From positions 1-17,496 of the forward strand of contig JBKPDW010000365.1 of NCBI GenBank assembly GCA_046728115.1: 17,496 bases of DNA, in the 5' to 3' direction. This DNA is from CAVSWN01 sp046728115 (GTDB lineage Bacteria > Acidobacteriota > Vicinamibacteria > Vicinamibacterales > CAVVIG01). The position numbers were made by a program, and so were the translations under genes. Each line of letters starts with the position of its first letter. The stretch's first letter is position 1. The notes below the pieces were generated by a model. It searched no databases, was not told where the DNA came from, and saw only the letters and a list, made by a program, of their open reading frames with translations. Positions 1-8,652 of the stretch are shown one piece after another.

Positions 1-58
1 CCCCGACATCAACACATTAGTGGAGTCGTCGGCAGCGTCAGATGTGTATAAGAGACAG
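1..58 (+). other. Residual Illumina/Nextera adapter (not genomic)
   Basis: Bases 26-58 match the 33-nt Nextera Read-1 transposon adapter exactly (TCGTCGGCAGCGTC followed by the 19-bp mosaic end at 40-58). Bases 1-15 align to the 3' end of the P5 primer (..CCACCGAGATCTACAC) with one deletion and two substitutions, which leaves bases 16-25 (ATTAGTGGAG) in the place of a 10-nt i5 index. Translating this stretch gives the well-known contaminant peptides 'SAASDVYKRQ' and 'MCIRDR'. Any coding call that begins inside it is an artefact. Confidence 0.97.
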
Positions 59-1686
59 GACTGTGGATCGACCCACGCGATTCAACGCGCCTCGTGCTGG
101 CGAACGATGCCGGGGCCCACTTTTCGGTCGATGGCGGCGAGAGCTGGGTGCAGGCCGTCTTACCGATCGGCCAGTTCTACGAAGTGGACGTCGACGATCA
201 GGATCCGTACTGGGTGTATGGAGGCATGCAGGACACCGCCTCCTGGACCGGCCCGAGCCGAACCTACGACAACGAGGGCATCACGGACCACGACTGGATC
301 AAGGTGCGGTGGCAGGGCGACGGCATGGCCATCCATCCCCACCCGAAGGATCCGAACATCATCTATGCCGTGCAGAACGACGGAGAGACGTCGCGGCTCG
401 ACCTTCGCACCTGGACGCGCACAGAGTTCCAGCCGTCGCAGGCGCGGGCGGCGCAGCTGGGACTGTCGCCCCTGCGGTGGAACTGGACGTCGCCCATGAT
501 CGTTTCTGCAACGGACCCGGATGTTATCTATCTCGGTGCACAGTACGTCTTCCGCTGCCGGTTCATTCCCGATGACAAGCCCGAAGGCGACCAGAGCGAT
601 CGCTGCGAGGCGATCAGCCAAGATTTGACACGCCAGCAGAACACGCCGTTTGTTCCCGTCGGCGACGGCTATCACAGCTACGGCACGGTGTTTTCCCTCG
701 CGCAGTCTCCGCGGGACGCTAATGTGCTCTGGGCCGGGTCGGACGACGGGTGGATTCACGTCTCGCGCGACGCCGGCAAAACCTGGACGCGCGTGGACGG
801 CAACCTGCCGCGAGGCGCTCACGAAGAAGGATTCGTCTCGAAGATCGAGCCGTCGCGAATGGGACCCGGCGTCGCGTATGTCGCGTTCGATCTGCATTAT
901 CACGACGATCCGCGGCCGTATCTCTTCAAGACGACAGATTTCGGAGCCACCTGGACGAGCATCACGGCGGACCTGCCGGTTTGGGGACCGACGTACGTGA
1001 TCCGCGAAGATCCGCAGAATCCGCGAGTGCTCTATGTGGGGACCGAGTCGGGCCTGTTCGTATCGATCGACGGCGGCGGCCATTGGGTGCGTTGGAAGAG
1101 CAACCTCCCCCATACGGCGGTGCGATCGCTGGCGATTCAGGTGCGGGATCGAGATCTCGTCGTTGGCACGTTCGGACGGGCGATCTGGGTCGTGGACATT
1201 TCGCCGGTCGAGCAGCTCGAAGAGGCGCTGCGGGCGCCGGCGTTCCTGTTCGAACCTGAACCCGCGGTTGCCTACAACGTCCGGCACACCTACGGAACGG
1301 GCGCCGAAGCGATCAATGGGGACCTTTTTTTTCGCGGTGAAAACCCGCCATTCGGGACGCCCTTTACCTACTATCTCCGCGAGGACGCGGGTGGGGAAGT
1401 GCGACTGCTGATCAAGAACGCCCAAGGTGCGATCGTTCGCACCCTGAGCGGCCCCGCGACGGCGGGCGTCCATCGGGTGCATTGGAACCTGGAATCTGAT
1501 GCGACGCGTTCGGCGCCGTCAGCGCCCACGGTCGGCGGAGGGCTGGAGCCGCAACCGCGGCGGCGAGCCGTTCCGCCGGGCACGTACCGAGTGAGTTTGG
1601 AAGCAGGCGGGATATCGACGACACGACCGGTCGAAGTGCGCAGCGAGCGGCCCGACGGCGTCACCCGCGTGCTCCCGCGCAAGTAG
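59..1686 (+). CDS. Secreted Asp-box (BNR/VPS10-like) beta-propeller protein, 5'-truncated
   Basis: The frame is already open at the first genomic base, so the true start and signal peptide lie beyond the contig; the GTG at 94 is only an internal codon. Four Asp-box motifs (S/T-x-D-x-G-x-x-W) are visible: SVDGGESW (124-147), SRDAGKTW (763-786), TTDFGATW (931-954) and SIDGGGHW (1063-1086). Each sits at a beta-hairpin turn in sialidase/sortilin/Ycf48-type propellers. The C-terminal part (about 1390-1500) reads like a FlgD-type Ig fold ('VRLLIKNAQGAIVRTLSG...GVHRVHWNLESD'). Full-length acidobacterial relatives are usually near 1000 residues and are annotated 'glycosyl hydrolase' or 'WD40/YVTN/BNR-like'; catalysis is not shown here. 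The 33-nt gap to the downstream TonB receptor suggests cotranscription, so a surface or periplasmic partner role in substrate handling is an inference. Confidence 0.85.
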
Positions 1687-1719
1687 TCCGACGGTATCTG
1701 AAACATGAACGGAGGATTT

Positions 1720-4617
1720 ATGCGATCCCGATTCGTGGTCATCGCGCTGACGCTGTTGGGCTGGACCGTGGGTGCCGGCGCGCAGGTCAATACCGCAACC
1801 GTGAACGGCGTCGCCACGGATGCATCGAAGGCCGTTCTGCCCGGCGTCACTGTGACGGCGACCGACCTGCAGACGGGTCGTACGTACACTGCCGTCACCG
1901 ACGATCGCGGTGCGTATCAGCTGGTTTTCCTGCCACCCGGAACCTACAAGGTGCAGGCGGAGCTCTCCGGCTTTGCAACCGCGCAGGTCCCGAAGGTGGA
2001 ACTACTGGTCGGCCAAAACGCAACGATTGCCTTCCCGATGAAACTCGCAGCCGTCGAAGAAAGCGTGACGGTGACCGGTGAGTCGCCGCTGGTCGACGTC
2101 ACCTCCTCGCAGATCGCAGGCAACGTCGATCGCCACCAGATGGAGGCGCTGCCGTTGCAGGGCCGAAACTGGCTCGAGCTGTCGATGCTGGTCAAGGGCA
2201 TTACCGCAAACAACATTACGAACACGCCGGGTGTGTCGAACGACGCGTTTCAGCTCAATCTGGATGGGCAGGAAATCAAGCAGAACGTCATCAGCGCTGG
2301 ACAGCCCAAATTCAGCCGAGAGGCAATTGCCGAGTTCCGGATCGTGACAAACCTGTTCGACATTACGCAGGGACGCTCGACTCAGGTGCAGGTGCAGGCG
2401 ATCTCACGGTCCGGGACGAATCGGTTGTCGGGCGCTGTCTACGGATTCTTCAGAGACGACAACTTCAACGCGCCGGACCCGATTGCCGGGCGAGTGTTGC
2501 CGTATTCGAACCAGCAGGCGGGTAGCGCGCTCGGCGGTCCCGTTGTCAGGGACAAAATCCACTACTTTTTCTCCTATGAGTATGAACGACAGCCGGCGAC
2601 GATCTTCACCAAGCCGTCAGTGCTCGGCGGGCCAAGCGCCTCATTTGATTCCAAGACGCGCCAGAACCTCTACCTCGGTCGCGTTGATTGGCAAGTCTCG
2701 CCGCGAAATGCCTTAACTGTTCGGGCGTCGCGTGCAGACACCGACAACCCGTTTTCGCTCGGTGGCGACGACTACCCTTCACGCGCAGTAAGGGCTGGAC
2801 AGTATTCCACAAACGTCGTCGGGACATGGGCGCAGATCTTCAGCAACAATCGAGTCGGCGAGGTGCGGGCCGGGTTCAACCGCTATCAGCAATGGAACTA
2901 CGCGCGCCCGGAAATCGAAGGCGAGCCCGATTACGTGTTTCCCGGTGCCAACCTGGGCCGTCCGTACAACCTTCCCTGGGACGAAGGAGTTCACAACTAC
3001 CAGTTTCGCTACGACTTGAGCTGGAACCGCGGAAAGCACGATCTGAAGATCGGCGGCGAGTACTTGCGCGTGCTCGATCAGGGGCTGTTTTATGTGCAGC
3101 GATACGGTCGGATGTTCTTTACCGCCTTGCCGTCGCCGGCAGAGATGGCCCGCCGTTTCCCCATCGATCAGTGGAACAACCCGGCCGCGTGGAACCTTGC
3201 CGGCTTGGATGGAATCGTTCAGCGGTTCGACATCAATTACGATCCCGGGAGCGAGACCATTCCCCCATGGCACTACGACATCCCCCGCCCAACCTTCGGC
3301 CTGTGGATCGGCGACACCTGGCGAATCCAGAACAAGTGGACGGTGAACCTCGGAATCCGTTGGGACGATGACTGGGGTGCGTTCGCGCCGCCCGAAATCG
3401 TCGAGAACACTATTCTCATCAACAACGGCAGGGACACCGGGGATTTCGGATTCAAGAAGAACATCCGCGACCACAACAACTTCGCTCCGCGCGTCGGATT
3501 CACCTACAACGTCGGCGGTAGCAACGACTTCGTCATTCGGGGAGGGACTGGTACGTACTACGCCACACCCGTTTCCAACGTGGTGTACAGCCATCAGCTC
3601 TACAACCGCTACGTCTCGGCTTCCTTCGCGAACGATGGCCAACCAGGCTTTGTAACAAACCCCACTCGTGGGATCACCGAGGACGCCGTCCTCTCGGGGA
3701 GTGTCCCAGTGCCTCCGCAGTCGAAGCGCATTCTAGATCCGAACTACAAGACGGAATACACGTGGCAGAGCAGCATTGGGTTCCAGAAGCAATTGGGTCC
3801 CGTGATGGGACTCGAGTCGGATCTCGTCCACTGGAAATGGAACAACGATCTCCGGACGCGCGATCCCAATCTGTTCTTCGATCCAACGACGGGGTACAAC
3901 GTTGACCCGAGATTTGGGAGACCTAATCCGAGTTACGGCCAGATCGCGTGGATTCAGAGCATCGGTCATCGCGATTACCTCGCGCTGTCGACTGGACTCA
4001 CGCGCCGTCTGCAAAACAACATTCAGGCCGGCGCCACACACACCTTCATGTTCTATCAGCGCGACGACGGCACGACGGGGTACACGGGAGGGACGGCGAA
4101 CAACGAATTCGACCGGCCGGGCGAGTGGGCACGGTCGAACGATTTCCAGCGGAACACAATACGATTGTGGACGATGTACCAGCTTCCGCGCGGTCTGTCG
4201 CTCAGCGCGGTGTACTTTTACGGATCGGGGACTCAATACGCCAGCTTCATTTCCGGCACCCCGTTCGGCAAGCCAGGCACGAATCGTCTGAACACGAGCC
4301 GTCCGATCACGCTCCCAGACGCCGTGCGGGATCGTTTCGACGGTCCTGCCGTCATCGAAACCGGCGCGTTGGCGCCGCGAAACGCATTGAAGGGCACGCC
4401 CCTCCATAAGGTCGACATTCGGATTCAACAGGACATTAAGTTGGTCGGCGTGTCGAAAATCCAGCTGATGGGAGAGGTGTTTAATCTGTTCAACCACGAC
4501 AACTTCGGCACGTTCGTCACCCAGATCGACAACGCGAGTTTCGGCCAGCCGCGTCAGAATCTCGGCAATGCCTATGTCCCGCGTTCTGGTCAGATCGGTT
4601 TGCGGTTCTCCTTCTGA
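1720..4617 (+). CDS. TonB-dependent receptor, Oar-like, with carboxypeptidase-regulatory-like N-terminal domain
   Basis: This is an outer-membrane beta-barrel for energised import of an unknown substrate. I chose ATG 1720 (965 aa) over the in-frame ATG at 1705: GGAGG at 1711-1715 lies 4 nt before 1720 and would be inside the gene if 1705 were used, and the protein then begins with a clean signal peptide (MRSRFVVIALTLLGWTVGAGA, cut before Q). Next come a carboxypeptidase-regulatory-like beta-sandwich (roughly residues 23-105, 'GVATDASKAVLPGVTVTATD...GAYQLVFLPPGTYKVQAELSGF'), 'ESVTVTGESPLVD', 'LPLQGRNWLELS', the plug, and a long barrel. The chain ends in the aromatic OMP signature 'GLRFSF'. Length is normal for the family and the frame is intact. 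It is probably cotranscribed with the propeller gene 33 nt upstream. The substrate cannot be told from sequence. Confidence 0.95.
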   Translation: MRSRFVVIALTLLGWTVGAGAQVNTATVNGVATDASKAVLPGVTVTATDLQTGRTYTAVTDDRGAYQLVFLPPGTYKVQAELSGFATAQVPKVELLVGQNATIAFPMKLAAVEESVTVTGESPLVDVTSSQIAGNVDRHQMEALPLQGRNWLELSMLVKGITANNITNTPGVSNDAFQLNLDGQEIKQNVISAGQPKFSREAIAEFRIVTNLFDITQGRSTQVQVQAISRSGTNRLSGAVYGFFRDDNFNAPDPIAGRVLPYSNQQAGSALGGPVVRDKIHYFFSYEYERQPATIFTKPSVLGGPSASFDSKTRQNLYLGRVDWQVSPRNALTVRASRADTDNPFSLGGDDYPSRAVRAGQYSTNVVGTWAQIFSNNRVGEVRAGFNRYQQWNYARPEIEGEPDYVFPGANLGRPYNLPWDEGVHNYQFRYDLSWNRGKHDLKIGGEYLRVLDQGLFYVQRYGRMFFTALPSPAEMARRFPIDQWNNPAAWNLAGLDGIVQRFDINYDPGSETIPPWHYDIPRPTFGLWIGDTWRIQNKWTVNLGIRWDDDWGAFAPPEIVENTILINNGRDTGDFGFKKNIRDHNNFAPRVGFTYNVGGSNDFVIRGGTGTYYATPVSNVVYSHQLYNRYVSASFANDGQPGFVTNPTRGITEDAVLSGSVPVPPQSKRILDPNYKTEYTWQSSIGFQKQLGPVMGLESDLVHWKWNNDLRTRDPNLFFDPTTGYNVDPRFGRPNPSYGQIAWIQSIGHRDYLALSTGLTRRLQNNIQAGATHTFMFYQRDDGTTGYTGGTANNEFDRPGEWARSNDFQRNTIRLWTMYQLPRGLSLSAVYFYGSGTQYASFISGTPFGKPGTNRLNTSRPITLPDAVRDRFDGPAVIETGALAPRNALKGTPLHKVDIRIQQDIKLVGVSKIQLMGEVFNLFNHDNFGTFVTQIDNASFGQPRQNLGNAYVPRSGQIGLRFSF

Positions 4618-4985
4618 GGGACGAACATCCAAGGCGAGTGCTTGCGACGATAGCCGGGAGCAGAGGCTGCCGGCTGTTGCCATTCGCCCGCGCAATAGGC
4701 CCACCGTAGAATGTCGCGCCAGACACGACCAGCAACCGGCGCCGTTTCTGCGTTCGTCCTCTTCAAAGCGGTTGATCCATCACGAATATCGCTTGGAGCC
4801 ACTGGCGGCTTGACCGCGCAGGCGGACCCTGCGGCTGGCCTTAATTGTTGCGGACGACAGGCACCATTGGAACCGTCATACCCTGAGAACCCCTGATTTG
4901 TGATCGCATGTGTTAGCATCTCCCGCTGCGAACGGAGCGACTGGAAGTATTTTCCACGAACTGGCCGAACGCTCATGAGGTCATC
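4618..4985. other. Intergenic region, no gene recognised
   Basis: There are 368 bases between the TonB receptor stop and the next + strand gene. Several frames are open on both strands, but none has a recognisable family pattern, a good ribosome-binding site or consistent coding bias. No T-tailed hairpin follows the receptor stop. GAGG at 4977-4980 is the ribosome-binding site of the gene starting at 4986. A TGTTAGCAT stretch near 4910-4918 could be an extended -10 element for that gene, but I see no good -35 partner. Confidence 0.5.
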
Positions 4986-5279
4986 ATGCCGATAGTAGCC
5001 GTGTTTCAATCCCCGACCCTGACGCAGCAGACGTACGAAGAAACCGTGAAGCGACTCACGGGTGGGAAGAAGAATCGCATGGAATCGCGCGCCGATTGGC
5101 CGGTCCCTGGCCTGCTTTCTCACGCCGCTGGACAGGGCGCGAACGGCTTCCGGGTGGTGGATGTCTGGGAATCCGAGGACGCCTTCCGCAAGTTCGGCGA
5201 AACGCTCGCGCCGATTCTCGAGGCCGTGGGAATCAAAGGCGATCCGGACATTTACCCGGCGTACACGTTTGTGTCCTGA
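4986..5279 (+). CDS. Small dimeric alpha/beta-barrel (ABM-like) protein of unknown function
   Basis: 97 aa with no signal peptide, so probably cytoplasmic. The ATG at 4986 is supported by GAGG 5 nt upstream. The opening strand 'MPIVAVFQSPTLTQQTYEETVKRL', the central 'GLLSHAAGQGANGFRVVDVWES' and the following helix 'EDAFRKFGETLAPIL' give the beta-alpha-beta-beta-alpha order of ferredoxin-like dimeric barrels (the ABM/EthD-like superfamily). 'FRVVDVWESEDAFRKF' is the typical WES-xxAF helix entry of these folds. Many such short proteins are annotated as hypothetical or 'antibiotic biosynthesis monooxygenase-like', and no catalytic residue identifies a reaction here. It stands alone, 368 nt after the receptor and convergent with the AsmA-like gene. 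The fold call is moderately sure; a function is not assignable. Confidence 0.8.
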   Translation: MPIVAVFQSPTLTQQTYEETVKRLTGGKKNRMESRADWPVPGLLSHAAGQGANGFRVVDVWESEDAFRKFGETLAPILEAVGIKGDPDIYPAYTFVS

Positions 5280-5630
5280 TCGACCGAAATCAAATGTATC
5301 CAACGAGTGCGGGTGATGGGGACCCGTCCCGAATCTTGTGGAAATTGGCGAAGGTGGCGTAACCACCTGCTGAACGGTTGACGACTCTGACTTCTCACGC
5401 GACTTTCGTCCATTCCTCTTGGCGATGAACGACGGTAGTTGCTGATAGCCGTCGATCTTCCGCAGCTGGATCTGCCCGAACGCGACGAGCCCATTCATCC
5501 CTCCGGGCGAGAGAACTACCATGACTGCCGTACTACGTACAATCGGAAAATGCTCTAATCCTGCGGTTTCGTGTGCCAATCACACCGGCGCGCATAAGCA
5601 TCCGGCGGCTCATTCCGCTCGCTGACGAAG
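5280..5630. other. Convergent intergenic region with a weak hairpin
   Basis: There are 351 bases between two convergent genes. A hairpin AGGTGG-CGTAA-CCACCT lies at 5352-5368, about 75 nt after the small gene's stop. It has only 6 bp and no T-tract, so it is at best a weak terminator. On the - strand, 5490-5380 reads as a protein-like stretch (MNGLVAFGQIQLRKIDGYQ...) that might be a leftover of a larger gene, but I cannot assign it. A 34-codon + frame at 5521-5625 has no good ribosome-binding site and I do not call it. Confidence 0.4.
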
Positions 5631-7148
5631 TTATTTCTTTTTGAAGAAACTGCCGAGCGCCCTGTTGATTTCTTCCTTCGCCTTGTTCTGGGCGGCACGG
5701 CTCGCCAGGCTGGCGACGTCGACTTGAACCGAAGGCGACTGTGCCGATCCGGTGACAGTTGCCGGCAGCGTCACGCGTCCCTCCTGCTGGGTGTAGCGGA
5801 AGAGATCGCGTCCTGCCTGCTGCGACAGCGCATCGGACAACTGGACGTCACCCTTCAGATTGATCGCGCTCCCGTCGAGGCGGAGCGATCCGCCGGCGCG
5901 AAGCAGAACATCGGGTGACTGAAACTGCAGGTCGGTCGTGTACGCGGTACCGTTGGCCAGGTTGAACGTCGCGCCGAGCAGTGTAAAGGGCTCGTCGTTC
6001 GATCCGCCGGTCTTTGGCGTTTGAGCGTCCGCGCGCATCGAAGTCGCGAGCACCACCGTCTTCACGAGCCCAAGGTTTTTCACTACGCCGTCTCGAATAT
6101 CAACGCGTGCGGCGCCCGTGGCAGCGTTCATCAACCCTGAGGTCTCTGAGCTCCGGCCGCTCATCTCCATGTGTCCGGACAGGCGTCCGGAGATCGTACC
6201 CGGGCTGCCGGCATAGGCTGTCAGGGCGGCGACGTCGATGTTGGACAACGCTGCATTCAGGCGGAACGTGGATGCTCCTGCTGCCAGGGCCATCGTACCC
6301 TTGCAGCTGCCGCCAAACAGGCCAAACTCAAGGGGATTGAGCGTGACGCCGTCCTGCGTCACCCGCGCGCGTGCGCTCATCTTCGAGAGCGTCAGCGTGC
6401 CCATTGTCGCCTTGTCGGCGGTGAAGGCAAGCCTCAGGTCGGTCGGCGCCGCCCTGGCCGGGGCACCAGCTGGCGTCCTGCCAGTCATGCCTGACCTACT
6501 CGAGAACGTCGTCAGGAAATCGAGCAGCCTCGTCAGGTTGAGCGCTCCGGCCTTTATGCTGACCTCGCCCACTGGCCCGGTGAGATTCGTGATCTCGCCG
6601 CTGCCTGCGAGGCTGGTGTCTTCAGCGGAGAGCACCACCTTGCGCAGCATCGCTCCCGCGCCGTGAGGCACCGCCTCGATGTCTCCGCGTAAGGTGCGTC
6701 CGCCGCTGACGACTTCGACGCCGTTCAGGACGATCTCGTCGATCGAGACGATCTCGACCGGCATACCGCTCCGGGCGGTGGAAGGAGAACTCGTCGTCGA
6801 TCCAAAGGGAGGCAACGGCAGCTGCACCTTCGCGCCATCGAGATGGACGGTGCCGTGGACGATTTGGCGTGACAGCAGCGCTCGCAGATTGGTGCCCAGA
6901 CGTAGTGTTTGCGCCTGGATGCGGACCGGTTCTCCGATCGTTACCTTGCTCAACCTGACCGTCACCCGGGGGTAGAGTGAGGCGCTAATGCCCCCAATCG
7001 AAACCGGTTGACCGAGGGCAGATGACATCTGTGAAGCCAGCGCGCGGCGAACGGTGTCGTGCGTGAAGACCGAACGGACCCAGAAAGCGCCAACGATCGA
7101 AAGGACCAGCAGGACGGCGACTATACCGATCGCGATCTTTTTGGCCAT
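5631..7148 (-). CDS. AsmA-like envelope protein
   Basis: 505 aa from ATG 7148, which has AAGGA about 7 nt upstream on the - strand. An upstream in-frame start at 7181 would put the hydrophobic anchor inside the chain, so I rejected it. One N-terminal membrane anchor (residues 5-24, IAIGIVAVLLVLSIVGAFWV) precedes a large periplasmic part. This contains 'SALGQPVSIGGISASLYPRVTVRLSKVTIG' (44-72), the N-terminal AsmA signature, and the conserved C-terminal AsmA region with 'IRDGVVKNLGLVK' (351-363) and 'GSLRLDGSAINLKGDVQLSD' (420-439). The tail is lysine-rich (FFKKK). AsmA/TamB/YhdP-type proteins are bridge-like proteins linked to outer-membrane assembly and phospholipid transport; this one is a short member. 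It lies downstream of the DUF3455 gene on the same strand, beyond the inverted repeat at 7337-7421, so cotranscription is uncertain. Confidence 0.88.
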   Translation of the reverse strand: MAKKIAIGIVAVLLVLSIVGAFWVRSVFTHDTVRRALASQMSSALGQPVSIGGISASLYPRVTVRLSKVTIGEPVRIQAQTLRLGTNLRALLSRQIVHGTVHLDGAKVQLPLPPFGSTTSSPSTARSGMPVEIVSIDEIVLNGVEVVSGGRTLRGDIEAVPHGAGAMLRKVVLSAEDTSLAGSGEITNLTGPVGEVSIKAGALNLTRLLDFLTTFSSRSGMTGRTPAGAPARAAPTDLRLAFTADKATMGTLTLSKMSARARVTQDGVTLNPLEFGLFGGSCKGTMALAAGASTFRLNAALSNIDVAALTAYAGSPGTISGRLSGHMEMSGRSSETSGLMNAATGAARVDIRDGVVKNLGLVKTVVLATSMRADAQTPKTGGSNDEPFTLLGATFNLANGTAYTTDLQFQSPDVLLRAGGSLRLDGSAINLKGDVQLSDALSQQAGRDLFRYTQQEGRVTLPATVTGSAQSPSVQVDVASLASRAAQNKAKEEINRALGSFFKKK

Positions 7149-7336
7149 GTTGTTTCCTTGCGACGAGCGTAGCACGTGCACGCGGCAGCCGCGCCTGCCG
7201 ATGCGGCAAATCGCATGAGCTGTCGCGCTCGAGGAGCAGTTCGGTATGAAAGAACGTTAGCTTGCCTGACCTTGATGGGTGACTTGGTGATCGAGGATTT
7301 CAACTCCTGCCTGCTCCCGGGGCTCCGCTTCTATTT

Positions 7337-7421
7337 CTAACGAGACCCTGCCTCAGACCGCTCCATGCCGGGCGACGCCTACGACAACATGCTCGACGGT
7401 CTGAGGCAGGGCACTCGTTAG
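7337..7421. repeat. Large inverted repeat (MITE-like hairpin) containing the stop codon of the upstream gene
   Basis: The arms at 7337-7360 and 7397-7421 are complementary apart from one bulge: CTAACGAG + CCCTGCCTCAGACCG on both arms, with A versus TG between the blocks. The loop is 36 nt (7361-7396). The outer ends are symmetrical (TAACGAG / CTCGTTA), as for the terminal inverted repeats of a small non-autonomous element. On the - strand the TAA that opens the right arm is the stop codon of the DUF3455 gene. There is no T-tract on either side, so it is not a standard intrinsic terminator. I see no clear target-site duplication in the flanks and no second copy in the window. Confidence 0.8.
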
Positions 7422-7993
7422 TTCTTGTAGAAGAAGTAATCGGCCGTGTACGGCACGAACGCTTTCTTGCCGACGTCCGGCAGCTGGTCACAGCCGGTCG
7501 AGGGCGCGAGGCCTCCGCGCGTGTTCACCCGCTGGACGAACGTCGTGTCGGAGAGCGTCTGGCCGCCGGTCGGTCCCACCCGCGCTCCGACTCTTACCAA
7601 CTTCACCCAGGGAATGGCGTTCGGGTCGACCGTAGCGGCGGCGACTGCGCGCGCCCAGACCATGCTCGTATCCGCTGAGTCCTGCCACGTGGCGCGTACG
7701 ACGCGGGCCTCGTCAGGATTGGGACTGTTGAAGTGCGTGATGATCTGCTCGTTCTGATCGCTGAACAACGTGGCCTGCGGAGTAAAGAGCGTCCAGTCGA
7801 CGCGCCCAAAAGAATCGACGGGCTGGCATTCGTAGTTCTGCGTACCGATGGCGCGGCCGAGCAGGAACGCCTGGTTTGGTGCTTCCACCTCGAGACCCGG
7901 AGGCACAATCGGCGGTGTGACGGTCTGGGCCTGTGCGGCCTGCGGCAGCGCGCATAGCAGGCTCAAGCCGAGTAAAGCGATGCAATTCTTCAT
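7418..7993 (-). CDS. Secreted DUF3455 family protein
   Basis: 191 aa from ATG 7993, preceded on the - strand by AGGGAG at a 6-nt spacing. A longer open frame reaches 8110 but overlaps the sigma-factor gene and lacks support. A signal peptide (MKNCIALLGLSLLCALPQAAQA, cut before QT) shows export. The mature chain has the DUF3455 pattern: 'PPGLEVEAPNQAFLLGRAIGTQ' (31-52), 'LFTPQATLFSDQNEQIITHF' (69-88), 'TWQDSADTSMVWARAVA' (102-118), 'DPNAIPWVKL' (123-132), 'VQRVNTRGG' (153-161) and 'PYTADYFFY' (181-189). Function is unknown. It starts 52 nt after the ECF sigma gene, which suggests cotranscription and perhaps membership of that regulon. The end of the family domain is present; the stop codon comes from the inverted repeat that begins there. 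Confidence 0.88.
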   Translation of the reverse strand: MKNCIALLGLSLLCALPQAAQAQTVTPPIVPPGLEVEAPNQAFLLGRAIGTQNYECQPVDSFGRVDWTLFTPQATLFSDQNEQIITHFNSPNPDEARVVRATWQDSADTSMVWARAVAAATVDPNAIPWVKLVRVGARVGPTGGQTLSDTTFVQRVNTRGGLAPSTGCDQLPDVGKKAFVPYTADYFFYKN

Positions 7994-8045
7994 TTCGTTC
8001 TCCCTGTCATCCGCGCTGCGAAACTGCAGGCGCGTGCACACACAC

Positions 8046-8624
8046 CTAACCTCCCGACGTGTTCGAATATTCCGCGACGAGACTCGGGTTCGCCTCGCTG
8101 TCGAGTGCATCGCGGAGGGCTTGACGGGCGCGCGAAAGTCTCGACATGACGGTTCCGATGGGGATCTCCAATGCGTTCGCCAGCTCTTGGTAGGACAGAC
8201 CTTCGAATTCGCGGAGCACGAGCAGTCGGTGAAAACGATCCGGCAAGTGGCGCATCGCGCGCCCGATCACCGTAGCGTGATCAGCTTGAAGCAAGAGCGT
8301 TTCGGGATCGGATGCGGGCCGACCGCTGCTGTGTTGCTCTTCATCGAACGTGTCGGTTGCTACGCGGCTGCCGTGACCGCGCCAGCCGGAGCAGGTGTTA
8401 CGAACGATTCTGAAGAACCAGGCACGGCCGGTTTCGCCAGTAAATGTTCGGAAGTATCGAAACGCCCGCAGCGACGCTTCCTGCACGACGTCCTTCGCAT
8501 CCTCGTCATTCCGCATCAGCCAGCGCGCCAGCCGGTAGGCGCCGTCGAGGTGGGGGAGGACGACTTCATCAAAACTGGCACCGATTGCGTGCATCGCGAC
8601 CGGTTGTGGAAATTCGTCATTCAT
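8046..8624 (-). CDS. ECF-type RNA polymerase sigma factor
   Basis: 192 aa from ATG 8624 with GGAGCG just upstream. Sigma-70 region 2 spans about residues 18-85, with the core-binding/-10 segment 'NDEDAKDVVQEASLRAFRYF' (39-58). Region 4 spans about 112-172 with the -35-reading helix-turn-helix 'FEGLSYQELANALEIPIGTV' (140-159) and 'MSRLSRARQALRDAL'. There is no sigma region 3 or C-terminal extension, so this is a classic two-domain group-4 sigma. No anti-sigma gene (zinc-finger or membrane) follows: the next gene on the strand, 52 nt on, is the secreted DUF3455 protein. Control of its activity is therefore unknown. It is transcribed divergently from the XRE-STAND regulator across 214 bp. Confidence 0.95.
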   Translation of the reverse strand: MNDEFPQPVAMHAIGASFDEVVLPHLDGAYRLARWLMRNDEDAKDVVQEASLRAFRYFRTFTGETGRAWFFRIVRNTCSGWRGHGSRVATDTFDEEQHSSGRPASDPETLLLQADHATVIGRAMRHLPDRFHRLLVLREFEGLSYQELANALEIPIGTVMSRLSRARQALRDALDSEANPSLVAEYSNTSGG

Positions 8625-8652
8625 TGAGCGCTCCGAGGACTCGCCGGAGTCC

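Noticed and set aside
20..575. Open frames starting with MESSAASDVYKRQ and MCIRDR
   Set aside because: Their starts lie in adapter sequence, and they run out of frame with the clear Asp-box protein.
5352..5368. Terminator for the small gene at 4986-5279
   Set aside because: The stem is only 6 bp with no T-tract, so it is kept as a note and not called a terminator.
4590..5579. 330-codon open frame on the - strand opposite the small ABM-like gene
   Set aside because: It crosses the end of the receptor gene and a well-supported + strand gene, and shows no known domain. The stretch around 5380-5490 is somewhat protein-like, reminiscent of a transposase tail, but I could not assign it.
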